A stretch of DNA of 14,874 nt from CAYTZA01 sp964442365 (GTDB taxonomy: Bacteria > Patescibacteriota > Minisyncoccia > Phycocordibacterales > DAORIS01): positions 1-14,874 of the forward strand of contig CAYTZA010000013.1 of NCBI GenBank assembly GCA_964442365.1. The letters run 5' to 3'. A program made the position numbers and the translations under genes. Shown piece after piece: positions 7,157 through 13,859 of the stretch; the first letter of the stretch is position 1, and each line of letters begins with the position of its first letter. Below the pieces are notes generated by a model, which was given only the letters and a program-made list of their open reading frames with translations, did not search any database and had not been told where the DNA came from.

Positions 7157-7287
7157 TAGCCTAAATCAGCCGATGCTGACATGGTGAAAGTAGTCGTATA
7201 AGGCATAAAGAACCCATCATGGGGTCGCCTTATACGCCATATCGGGAAACCGGTATGAGAGACTTCGGTCTCTACCTGTGGTGGGCT
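7157..7287 (+). ncRNA. novel structured RNA candidate (leader RNA or cis-regulator)
   Basis: The segment folds almost completely on paper. P1 is AGCCU 7157-7161 with GGGCU 7283-7287. P2 is hairpin UCAGC-CGAU-GCUGA, 7166-7179. P3 is CAUGGU 7180-7185 with ACC(U)GUG 7274-7280. P4 is a 10-bp stem 7195-7204/7227-7236 with an inner ACCC/GGGU hairpin. P5 is an 8-bp stem 7238-7257 capped by GAAA. P6 is a 6-bp stem 7258-7273 capped by C(UUCG)G. P4, P5 and P6 abut with at most one unpaired base. P1 is followed by five U residues (7287-7291), as in a terminator. I do not recognise it as a known riboswitch, ribozyme or RNase P/tmRNA/SRP. It lies just before a four-gene operon, so it could be an attenuator, a ligand-binding leader or a separate small RNA. 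Confidence 0.65.
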
Positions 7288-7317
7288 TTTTGTGTATCCG
7301 AAAAGATTAACAAAATT

Positions 7318-7545
7318 ATGGAAAACCAAAGATTCAAACTTCCAATTAAAGACCGCGTATTCTGGCTAAACTTCTTTCAATGTCTTGCCATATTTGTTGT
7401 GGCAACAGCCCTACTTGGGTTTATTGATTCAGACGAAGGTGGTTATTATAGTCTCTTAAACGGGTACCTAATAACGTCTTTTTTTGCAGTAATAATACTT
7501 TGTGGAAAAATAGCTGAAGATTTTGCTGACAGAAAAAAGAAGTGA
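7318..7545 (+). CDS. small two-TM membrane protein, 75 aa
   Basis: The product starts MENQRFKLPIKDRVFWLNFF. Two hydrophobic helices (about residues 14-34 and 46-63) are joined by a short acidic loop (DSDEGGYY), and the tail is charged (EDFADRKKK). No family is recognised. An upstream in-frame ATG at 7219 would place 33 extra codons inside the structured RNA, so the ATG at 7318 is preferred. It is the first gene of the plus-strand operon, and its TGA overlaps a GTG of the next frame as GTGA. Confidence 0.65.
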   Translation: MENQRFKLPIKDRVFWLNFFQCLAIFVVATALLGFIDSDEGGYYSLLNGYLITSFFAVIILCGKIAEDFADRKKK

Positions 7546-7571
7546 CGGGAATTATAAATCAAACAAATTTT

Positions 7572-8534
7572 ATGAAAAAAATTATCCTAATTTCTTCAAT
7601 ATTTCCACTTATTTTAATATACTTAATCAGTATACCTAAAGTTACTTTGGGACAAACTTTTAAATCTGAGGCAGAAATTGATGCCTACTATGATGCCCAA
7701 TTAAAGCAAGCTGAACAGGCGACTGCTCAAAAAAATCAAGCCGTACAGGATCAGCTTGATTTAAATCTCAAAAATTTAGACCGACAATATGAAATAGAAA
7801 AAGAAAAAGTTCTTAGGGAAGTATGGGGGAAAGACTATGAATGGTACATCTCACTTTTACCTGAAAGCAATCCAAACCCTGAACAGATAGTAGACAAATA
7901 TCTGTATCCAAGCATTCCAAGGGCCGTAGGACTAAATTTCATAAAAAATATCTCAGTTATAAACTCTGATCTAGGAAAAAAAGTACTTGAAATATATAAT
8001 AAAAGACCATCCGCAGAATCCATGGTTACACCTAAACCGATATCTACGCCTACGCAAAAAATACCCTCTCCTTCTGAAATGTTTAGTTACATAGATTCTA
8101 TCGAAAATCCGTACGAAGCTCTTACAGATATAGAGAATATAAAGGATAAAAATCCTACTATGTATAAAGAGGTGCTGAAGATAGCAGAAACAAAATATTT
8201 TACAGGAAAGACAGATCCGGAAGCCATGTTCGTCTACATGGATTCCCTACCAGAAAAAGAGGCCGTCAAGATGAGTAACAAAATGATGATATATAATCCC
8301 ACTCTCCAAGGCGCGGTAAATGATATGGGAAAAATCAAATACCCCGACGGGAAGTTTAATGACGATGGTACAATAAAGACCCCAGCGCCAATCTCGACTC
8401 CAACCAGTGAACCATATACCCAACATTCTCTCTTGCCCGAAAAAACAGTATCCGAAATACAGACTAAATCTGAAAGTTCAACTTTTATTCAAAAAGTATC
8501 GGGATTTTTTAAGAAGCTGATGTTTTGGAAATAA
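7572..8534 (+). CDS. secreted coiled-coil protein with three short helical repeats, 320 aa
   Basis: From the ATG at 7572 the protein opens with a textbook signal sequence or anchor (MKKIILISSIFPLILIYLIS, then IPKVTLGQ). Residues 32-85 form a Gln/Glu/Lys-rich coiled coil. Residues about 116-145, 180-209 and 228-257 look like one unit repeated three times, with the pattern A-(V/L)-x5-I-x4-N-x6-V-x6-(K/R). The latter two are each preceded by MF-x-Y-x-DS. Pro/Thr linkers (TPKPISTPTQ near 153, PAPISTPTSEP near 271) separate the parts. The C-terminus is amphipathic and basic (FFKKLMFWK). An alternative GTG start at 7542, overlapping the previous stop, would add ten residues. I do not recognise a family. 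The next gene encodes a membrane protease, for which this may be substrate or partner (inference). Confidence 0.75.
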   Translation: MKKIILISSIFPLILIYLISIPKVTLGQTFKSEAEIDAYYDAQLKQAEQATAQKNQAVQDQLDLNLKNLDRQYEIEKEKVLREVWGKDYEWYISLLPESNPNPEQIVDKYLYPSIPRAVGLNFIKNISVINSDLGKKVLEIYNKRPSAESMVTPKPISTPTQKIPSPSEMFSYIDSIENPYEALTDIENIKDKNPTMYKEVLKIAETKYFTGKTDPEAMFVYMDSLPEKEAVKMSNKMMIYNPTLQGAVNDMGKIKYPDGKFNDDGTIKTPAPISTPTSEPYTQHSLLPEKTVSEIQTKSESSTFIQKVSGFFKKLMFWK

Positions 8535-8552
8535 CTATGTTTACAAATCGAT

Positions 8553-10142
8553 ATGGAAACCTTTTTTAGTAATAGTTTATTTGCTTACAGCACATCATTT
8601 TCTACAGCGATTATTGCCACTATTCTGATCTTCTTTTTGATATATCGGAACGATTTAAAATCGATACCGGTAAGGACAGCGTCGATAGTGTTCTTCTCTA
8701 TGCTAGGCACCGTCTGCATCTCCGTCCTTATCCAAAGGTTTATTGATAATTATGTAGATAACAATAGTACTCTGTATTTTTCATGGGCACTTCTAGAGGA
8801 AATGGTAAAACTTATTCCTGTTTACATAATCATTGCAAAAGGAAACTTTTTAAAGTGGAGTGAAATAATAACCTATTCAGTAATTGCCGCCTTGGGTTTT
8901 GCGACGTTTGAAAATACTCTATATATTGTTGGTCCATTAATCAATACTGGTAATGTGCTTGAATCAGCCATGTCGGCTGGCACGAGAAGTGTAGGGGCAA
9001 CACTGGTACACATTATTAGTAGTTCCATTCTTGCATCACTAATAGCTCTATCACTAAACAAAAGTAAAAAATATCTATGGATTGCAATAGGATTAATATC
9101 GGCTATTTCTTTCCATGAATTATGGAATTTATCTACACTAAATAATCCTGATACTTATTTTAATATAATACTATTACTATGGTTAATATTTGTCATATAC
9201 TTATTCATTATTGAAAAAATCGTAGGAATACTTGATAAGAGAAAATACAGTTGGAAATCTGTTTTTAAAAAATCTGGAGGGCTTATAGTAATGATTATTT
9301 TAAGTGCTTCTTTTATGTATGCGGTCCAACAGACTGTTTCTAAATATACAGAGACAGACATTGATTTTTGGAAAAAAGAGCTCAATGCAATAGAATCAGC
9401 GCAGATGTCGTGGAAAAGTGTCGATAATCCTAAATACAAAGATGAGATTGATAAAATAAATGCTATGTACAATGAGACTATAGAAAATACTAGGTCTACC
9501 CTAGATATTATGCTAGCTAATGGTAATTTACCTCAAGATAAATCCAAACTTTACGAGCAACATATCTTAAAATCAAATGAGATTAGAGACCTGAGCAATA
9601 AAATAAGCGCGGGTATTGATAAAGATTATTGGGTAAATGAATTAAGTTCAATTAAGGCGGATCAGGCATCGTGGAAAAAGACGGTTAGTACAAAATACAA
9701 AAAGGAACTTGATCAGATTGATATTCTTTATAATGGCGCAATAGACATTATTGAATCTGCTCTAAGTACGACATCGCTTGACTACCTATCCCAAAGACAA
9801 TCAGATCTCTATAAACAACATACGGAAAGAGCGGACGAAATAAAACTTTTTGCAATTAAACTAAATTCGAACTTTAATAAAGACTACTGGATACATGAAC
9901 TGAACGGTATAGAATCAGTCCAATCATCGTGGAAACCATCAAATAGTCCATCCTACATAAAAAATAAAGAAGATGTAGACAGGATAAATGTACTAATAAA
10001 GTTAATTACCGCAAATATTAAATCCAATATATATTTAATATCAAATAATGAGAATACTGATCAGGTAAAAATGGTTGCTAAACACAAACAATTGTTCGAT
10101 GAGTTTAATAGTTTGACAAATAAGGTAAATTCCAACCAATAA
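8553..10142 (+). CDS. PrsW-like intramembrane protease with three C-terminal tandem repeats, 529 aa
   Basis: The N-terminal half is a multi-pass membrane domain with the PrsW family signature: LLEEMVK (Glu82, Glu83, Lys86), GFATFENTLY (Glu120, Asn121), LVHIISS (His153) and SFHELWN (His188, Asn192). PrsW proteins are membrane-embedded metalloprotease-like enzymes, known in Bacillus for cutting an anti-sigma factor. A further TM helix (about 244-262) leads into three repeats of about 87 residues starting near 270, 357 and 443. Each has a D/N-x-D-(F/Y)-W-x2-EL-x2-I-x3-Q-x-SWK head (Trp273/287, Trp360/374, Trp446/460). The repeats are helical, hydrophilic and probably extracytoplasmic, though topology is not certain. 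The fusion is unusual, since typical PrsW proteins are 200-350 aa. The gene follows the secreted coiled-coil gene by 18 bp. Confidence 0.85.
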   Translation: METFFSNSLFAYSTSFSTAIIATILIFFLIYRNDLKSIPVRTASIVFFSMLGTVCISVLIQRFIDNYVDNNSTLYFSWALLEEMVKLIPVYIIIAKGNFLKWSEIITYSVIAALGFATFENTLYIVGPLINTGNVLESAMSAGTRSVGATLVHIISSSILASLIALSLNKSKKYLWIAIGLISAISFHELWNLSTLNNPDTYFNIILLLWLIFVIYLFIIEKIVGILDKRKYSWKSVFKKSGGLIVMIILSASFMYAVQQTVSKYTETDIDFWKKELNAIESAQMSWKSVDNPKYKDEIDKINAMYNETIENTRSTLDIMLANGNLPQDKSKLYEQHILKSNEIRDLSNKISAGIDKDYWVNELSSIKADQASWKKTVSTKYKKELDQIDILYNGAIDIIESALSTTSLDYLSQRQSDLYKQHTERADEIKLFAIKLNSNFNKDYWIHELNGIESVQSSWKPSNSPSYIKNKEDVDRINVLIKLITANIKSNIYLISNNENTDQVKMVAKHKQLFDEFNSLTNKVNSNQ

Positions 10143-10153
10143 AACTCAACAAC

Positions 10154-10723
10154 ATGGCTGACACTAGTAAATTATTTGAAATCTATACCGAACAACAGGT
10201 TAATTCAATCCTTAATCGTGCTATCAAATTAGCCCAGGAAAACCCAAAACTGAATTGGTTAGATATTCAGAAAGCATTCAGCACCGGATATGGGCCCGCA
10301 TGCATTATTCAGGATTGGTTAAGTGATGAATACCTGACTCAACCTAGAGTATCAAAACATTGGATAAGATGCGGTAAGATTTATGTTTTAAATAACTCCA
10401 ATCTTACTCTTTTTGGAATGACGGAACGATTAAAGACTGGCTGGAGATCTGCTCACGCAATCCTATTAGAGCTTCAGAAGAAAGGGCTGATTAGAATAAA
10501 GGATGATTTGTCATTTGTTCGTCTACGTCCAAGAGCAACAAAGAGTGGACTTATAAAGCAAGTGAAATCGATTGGAAAGAAATACCGTGGCAGATGTGAA
10601 CCTGAGCTTTTGGCACGTAAGATGTACATAGATATCGAAACAGCAACTCAATTGTCTGAATATGGTAGGAGGAAACTAGGACTAACGAGGAAGTACATGG
10701 AAAGGTGCCGTGTAGTATCGTAG
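10154..10723 (+). CDS. protein with two FtsK-gamma-like winged helices, 189 aa
   Basis: Residues about 18-58 (ILNRAIKLAQENPKLNWLDI, then QKAFSTGYGPACIIQDWLSD) and about 84-115 (LFGMTERLKTGWRSAHAILL, then ELQKKGLIR) each resemble the gamma winged helix of FtsK, whose pattern is LQRRLRIGYNRAARLIDxLE. There is no ATPase domain, so this is a stand-alone DNA-binding protein rather than a translocase. The C-terminal third is very basic (KQVKSIGKKYRGR, RRKLGLTRKYMERCR), fitting nucleic acid binding. It begins 11 bp after the PrsW-like gene and closes the operon. A regulatory or element-maintenance role is inferred. Confidence 0.65.
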   Translation: MADTSKLFEIYTEQQVNSILNRAIKLAQENPKLNWLDIQKAFSTGYGPACIIQDWLSDEYLTQPRVSKHWIRCGKIYVLNNSNLTLFGMTERLKTGWRSAHAILLELQKKGLIRIKDDLSFVRLRPRATKSGLIKQVKSIGKKYRGRCEPELLARKMYIDIETATQLSEYGRRKLGLTRKYMERCRVVS

Positions 10724-10794
10724 AGAAGGAGCTCCCTAATATTTATGACCTATTAAGATACATCCTCTAAATAACATAGTATTTAAAAAAGTAC

Positions 10795-11265
10795 CTATAC
10801 ATTTTGAACAACTCCAGTTTTTTGTTTAATTGGTTTGGAAGACTGCTTTCCTTGTTTTTTTGCATCTTCTTCTGTTTTTCTTTCTATAAATACTGCCTTC
10901 TTGTCTGTAATAGAAACACAAAAATCCATTTTTAACTCCTGAAGGAACTGCATACCTAATAAGCAATCCTCTGCTGTATCAGATAGAGATATGATCCCAA
11001 AGATTTCTCTATCAGCAAATCTAATTTTTCCAACACATTGAAGATTCTTAACTCTACTTCCGTCTGCTAATATTGACCATGAAACACCCCATAATCTTAA
11101 ATTACAAGCTATTCCAATAGAGAGAGGGATTTGGAGAAATCCAGTAAAACCAGTATCGACTATCGCAGAAACACTCTTACCTTCATTTAGTCCCAACACC
11201 TCCACAGTAACTTCTGGGGAATAATTAGTAGTTACCGGATATTCAAGTTTAGAATGTTCCGACAT
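10795..11265 (-). CDS. retropepsin-like (clan AA) aspartic protease, 156 aa
   Basis: The single-domain aspartic protease signature is present: SAIVDTGFTGFLQIP with catalytic Asp37 in DTG, then the beta-sheet core, then the hydrophobic-hydrophobic-Gly motif CLLGMQFLQEL (102-104). This matches the bacterial clan AA family, which acts as a homodimer. A basic, low-complexity tail (about 127-156, KTEEDAKKQGKQSSKPIKQK) follows. The start overlaps the end of the upstream gene by 17 bp, so the two are co-translated. The substrate is unknown; the upstream small protein is an obvious candidate. It is the last gene of the minus-strand cargo, convergent with the operon ending at 10723. Confidence 0.8.
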   Translation of the reverse strand: MSEHSKLEYPVTTNYSPEVTVEVLGLNEGKSVSAIVDTGFTGFLQIPLSIGIACNLRLWGVSWSILADGSRVKNLQCVGKIRFADREIFGIISLSDTAEDCLLGMQFLQELKMDFCVSITDKKAVFIERKTEEDAKKQGKQSSKPIKQKTGVVQNV

Positions 11266-11575
11266 ATTGTCTAGTAAGGTTAACTTTCAATAACCCTATG
11301 ATATAAAAGATTCTATTGGGGTAAGTTAACGAAGTATAATTATATAAATCTATTTGATTATTGCTAGCTATCAGTTTCCCTGATAAAGGTTCTATAACAG
11401 CATACCAATTTTCTGGTATGTATTCTTTTATAAAATCACGGTTGTCCTTATAAAGTTTAGACCCTACTTTATTTACCACATCAAGATTACTTGTATCCTT
11501 TTCCAGCACTTCTCCTATAAGCTGTATTTCCTTAATGCCGTCAATTATATCAAATTGTTTTGAATCTGTACCCAT
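11249..11575 (-). CDS. small DUF5678-like protein paired with the aspartic protease, 108 aa
   Basis: Residues 50-98 (KEYIPENWYAVIEPLSGKLI, then ASNNQIDLYNYTSLTYPNRI) resemble the compact beta-alpha-beta layout of DUF5678-type proteins: W-x-A-V, G-K-(L/V)-I-A-S, an acidic helix, then YP and a beta strand. The first 45 residues are acidic and helical. The gene has its own promoter and overlaps the protease gene by 17 bp. Such pairs of a small DUF protein with a retropepsin-like gene occur in other bacteria, to my knowledge, but the joint function is not established. Confidence 0.55.
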   Translation of the reverse strand: MGTDSKQFDIIDGIKEIQLIGEVLEKDTSNLDVVNKVGSKLYKDNRDFIKEYIPENWYAVIEPLSGKLIASNNQIDLYNYTSLTYPNRIFYIIGLLKVNLTRQYVGTF

Positions 11576-11584
11576 AATAATGTC

Positions 11585-11612
11585 ATTATATCACCGCGAA
11601 TGAATAAAACAA
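11585..11612 (-). promoter_or_regulatory. promoter of the DUF5678-like/protease pair
   Basis: A perfect TATAAT (11585-11590) has TTGTTT (11607-11612) 16 bp upstream. The box ends 9 bp before the ATG at 11575, so the leader would be two or three bases long. Confidence 0.5.
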
Positions 11613-11616
11613 TCTC

Positions 11617-12033
11617 CTACTTTATTTGTAACTTAGCATGAATAGCACCTAACAATTCCTCACTTGTTGGCAATTTATGATTACGAAAGGTCAATAATGG
11701 AATACCAGCTTCGCTAAGATGATGTTTAACCTCATCATCCCTTTTTATCTTGTCTGGATTATTATGAGAGTCACCATTCAACTCAATTGCCAGTGCTGGT
11801 TGCCATGTTTTCGAGTCAAATAGGGCAAAATCCACGGACCAACGGCTTACATGACCCACAGCGTATTTCTTATCCCCTTTCCACCTAATCGGATCAATAA
11901 GCTTCTCAAGATGAACCTGTGGCATTATAAGGTACTCTGGTCCAACAGCTTTGGTTAGCAGATCAAACAGAGCCAGCTCGTTACTGTTCATAAGTGGTCC
12001 CTGTTTTTGAAATGTTGGGTCTGTGCTCATCAT
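11617..12033 (-). CDS. DUF2726-type PD-(D/E)xK-like nuclease, 138 aa
   Basis: The sequence follows DUF2726: an N-terminal NELALFDLLTKAVGPEYLIM segment, PQVHLEKLI, then SRWSVDFALFDSKTWQPALA, IELNGDSHNN, a DDEVKHHLSEAGIPLL segment and the terminal LGAIHAKL helix. Counting from the chosen ATG, Asp68 (VDF) and Glu84 (IELNG) fit the acidic residues of the restriction-endonuclease-like fold, with His90 nearby. The canonical lysine is not obvious. Starts at 12033 or 12030 (adjacent ATGs) are preferred over a TTG at 12048. It lies between the HEPN-motif gene and the protease pair. The family is usually called a putative nuclease; cargo defence or DNA processing is inferred. Confidence 0.7.
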   Translation of the reverse strand: MMSTDPTFQKQGPLMNSNELALFDLLTKAVGPEYLIMPQVHLEKLIDPIRWKGDKKYAVGHVSRWSVDFALFDSKTWQPALAIELNGDSHNNPDKIKRDDEVKHHLSEAGIPLLTFRNHKLPTSEELLGAIHAKLQIK

Positions 12034-12074
12034 AATATATTTTATCAATTAAATAGCATCGAAATATACTGCTC

Positions 12075-12626
12075 CTAAGACAGGAGGTTGACTTCAAACA
12101 ACTTTTCGGTAATTCTGCGAATCCCAATAATGATCACACTCTGATAGTTTAACGCATCCACTGGTAGCTCGAGTGTTTTCCAACAATGAGATATTTCATG
12201 TCTATAGTTTTTCAAGAATGACTTTAGACCCTGTATCTCTGTATTTAAATCATCCTTTATTTCTGATTTTGCATCTATCGTCGACAAGATCTCCTCAAAT
12301 GTTTTCTTCAATCCATCCTGATCCCTTAGTAAGGTTCCTACGCTTTTTTCATTCTCTTTGACCATTTCTACTTCAACCAAAGGGATCCCTATGTTTGGTG
12401 AAATAAGATATATCCATTTTTCGAGAGCTTTGTACGCAGGGGTAACAATGAAACTAAAATCTTCATACGCACTTATATTACCTTTTAACTGCTCATAAAG
12501 TTTTGTGGAATCATCTAAAAAATCTATGATTTGCGAATCATTTTTTTGTAAATATTGTGTCGTTATTATGCCCAACTGCATAAGTAACGGATGATCTGAT
12601 TTGCGTATATTTTTTACTTTGGCCAT
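12075..12626 (-). CDS. helical protein with HEPN-like RxxxxH motif, 183 aa
   Basis: The protein is almost entirely helical. Residues 62-76 (TPAYKALEKWIYLIS) resemble the first conserved helix of HEPN-type RNases. Residues 137-148 (FLKNYRHEISHC) carry Arg142-x4-His147, the HEPN active-site pattern (R-x4-6-H) in the setting FLRxYRNxxxH. The length suits a single HEPN domain with an N-terminal extension. A ribonuclease toxin or effector is the leading reading, but no cognate antitoxin such as a MNT nucleotidyltransferase is next to it. The gene lies 26-42 bp from the DUF2726 nuclease, in the same direction. Confidence 0.6.
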   Translation of the reverse strand: MAKVKNIRKSDHPLLMQLGIITTQYLQKNDSQIIDFLDDSTKLYEQLKGNISAYEDFSFIVTPAYKALEKWIYLISPNIGIPLVEVEMVKENEKSVGTLLRDQDGLKKTFEEILSTIDAKSEIKDDLNTEIQGLKSFLKNYRHEISHCWKTLELPVDALNYQSVIIIGIRRITEKLFEVNLLS

Positions 12627-12692
12627 ATTGGTAATAAACGAAACTTTTGAGATAGTTTATATTTGTGAACTAATTATCTTATCTTAATTTAC

Positions 12693-13028
12693 TTAGTTCA
12701 GTCCTTTTCTTTGAAGACAAGTGTTGTAGTAGGTCTCGTAATTCGCAGTATAGTAATACCCTTCTTTACAATCATAAGTACAGATATCTTTATACTGACT
12801 TTTTGCTGATAGCTTTGCCTCATCGACGCAATACATCTTGTTTAATCTATCCCACGCCTCCCTATCCCTTTGTTCTTGTTCTATTTTTTGCTTCGCATTC
12901 AAATCGGTAAGCTGTTGTCTTTCGATCGAATTTTGCTTACTAACCTGACTAAAGTAATAAAATCCTCCCAAAATAACACATCCAATTAATATAGTTGTTG
13001 ATAAAGACAATTTGTTGAACTTTTCCAT
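12693..13028 (-). CDS. membrane-anchored four-cysteine protein, 111 aa
   Basis: One N-terminal TM helix (about residues 10-27, SSTTILIGCVILGGFYYF-like) is followed by a Gln/Glu/Arg-rich helix (31-62). A small Cys domain then has Cys67, Cys83, Cys87 and Cys104, spaced C-x15-C-x3-C-x16-C. This near-symmetric spacing suits a helical hairpin with two disulfides outside the cytoplasm. The domain is rich in Tyr (YYYTANYETYYNTC). No family is recognised. The gene has a strong consensus promoter and begins the minus-strand cargo cluster. Confidence 0.6.
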   Translation of the reverse strand: MEKFNKLSLSTTILIGCVILGGFYYFSQVSKQNSIERQQLTDLNAKQKIEQEQRDREAWDRLNKMYCVDEAKLSAKSQYKDICTYDCKEGYYYTANYETYYNTCLQRKGLN

Positions 13029-13034
13029 GTTGAA

Positions 13035-13063
13035 ATTATAGACCTATATGCCTTTTTGTTCAA
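13035..13063 (-). promoter_or_regulatory. consensus promoter of the four-cysteine protein gene
   Basis: TTGAAC (13058-13063), 17 bp, TATAAT (13035-13040) on the minus strand. Six bases separate the -10 from the ATG at 13028, so the start codon is itself the predicted first base of the RNA. Confidence 0.65.
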
Positions 13064-13250
13064 ATGCTGACTTACGATACTTACAATATTTTACCTTAAC
13101 TGTATACCTATCACTAATTCACTCATCCCATAAATACAGCCGACTATTTGGTTCCAATCCTGTCCTACCTGTGCAACAAGTATTTAGATCATCATTACAA
13201 ATTCAGATAACCTCTAATATCTTTCACCGTAATTTTTCAGTCATTACAAA

Positions 13251-13847
13251 TTATATATAATAAAACTCCTCAAACACCTTTCTATACATATTGATCACAT
13301 TTTTAGCCTCGTGATGATTGAGAGTGAAACTGGATCCTTCATGAGCAATCTGATTTCTCACTTTATGGGCCTCCCATGCCTCATCTAGAGACTTCATGTC
13401 CCCTTTTGCAACTCTTTTTAGCTTTTCACCGATACTATCTCCCCTATAACCCATCTTAGTCAGCAAATCTTCTAGGATAATATCCGCTTCGATAATAGCC
13501 TGTTTCCAATCATTTGGATTATCCGAAGCAATATGAGTAACGGCATTTTGCCATCGATGCGCCATTACATTATCACCAGTTTTTACAGTTTCAAATCCTT
13601 CTTCAACTTTTGCATCATAGATCTCTTCTTCCTTCAATCTAATTTTCTTTAATTTTTCAACACAATAAATAATTCCAAAAAAGAAAAATATAGATAAGGG
13701 AAAAGATAGACCGACCAAAATACCAAAAAGAGACTTCAAAGTCGATGCAAGACTGGGAAATAGACCGACAACCCAATCAAAAACTGAAACCAGCCACGAT
13801 GAGGCATCTGGTAAAGGAGAAACGTAACGACCCGAATCGATATCCAT
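13251..13847 (-). CDS. membrane-anchored HEPN-like protein conserved in CPR genomes, 198 aa
   Basis: A short N-terminal amphipathic segment and one TM helix (about 40-62, SLFGILVGLSFPLSIFFFFG) precede a basic linker and a cytosolic helical domain. This domain has WKQAIIEADIILEDLLTKMG (114-133), YRGDSIGEKLK (134-144) and EAWEAHKVRNQIAHEG (157-171). Arg164-x4-His169 matches the HEPN R-x4-6-H motif. I recall similar proteins as common hypothetical genes in Parcubacteria, usually chromosomal, so it is probably host rather than cargo. Whether it is a nuclease is unknown. A TATAAT box lies 6 bp before the ATG. Confidence 0.7.
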   Translation of the reverse strand: MDIDSGRYVSPLPDASSWLVSVFDWVVGLFPSLASTLKSLFGILVGLSFPLSIFFFFGIIYCVEKLKKIRLKEEEIYDAKVEEGFETVKTGDNVMAHRWQNAVTHIASDNPNDWKQAIIEADIILEDLLTKMGYRGDSIGEKLKRVAKGDMKSLDEAWEAHKVRNQIAHEGSSFTLNHHEAKNVINMYRKVFEEFYYI

Positions 13848-13853
13848 TTCACT

Positions 13854-13859
13854 ATTATA
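13854..13859 (-). promoter_or_regulatory. -10 box of the HEPN-like membrane protein gene
   Basis: A perfect TATAAT on the minus strand sits 6 bp before the ATG at 13847, the same spacing as at 13028. The region upstream is the G-rich repeat island, and no -35 is evident. Confidence 0.5.

Larger units (their letters stand above)
850..13180. mobile_element. putative integrative element in tRNA-fMet (right end uncertain)
   Basis: The left end is inferred to lie in the 3' half of tRNA-fMet, because a large serine recombinase abuts and overlaps it. The interior holds a primase-polymerase/helicase gene, zinc-finger and small coupled ORFs, and accessory cargo. Core-type genes resume at 13251. The right boundary given is only a proposal, based on a weak tRNA-like string at 13150-13180. 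The element could instead end near 10794, before the minus-strand cargo. No clean direct repeat of the tRNA end was found by eye. Confidence 0.4.

Noticed and set aside
7219..7317. N-terminal 33 codons upstream of the two-TM protein, beginning MGSPYTPYRETGMRDFG
   Set aside because: These codons lie within strong RNA stems with GAAA and UUCG loops, and the hydrophobic protein starts naturally at 7318. The extension is most likely chance reading of a structured RNA.
10728..10735. Palindrome GGAGCTCC between convergent genes as a terminator
   Set aside because: Eight bases cannot form a stable hairpin with a loop and no U-run follows, so no terminator is called in 10724-10794.
13048..13260. 70-codon plus-strand frame in the gap before the HEPN-like gene
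   Set aside because: It overlaps the -35 of the minus-strand promoter and the end of the HEPN-like gene, and has no domain or start signal.
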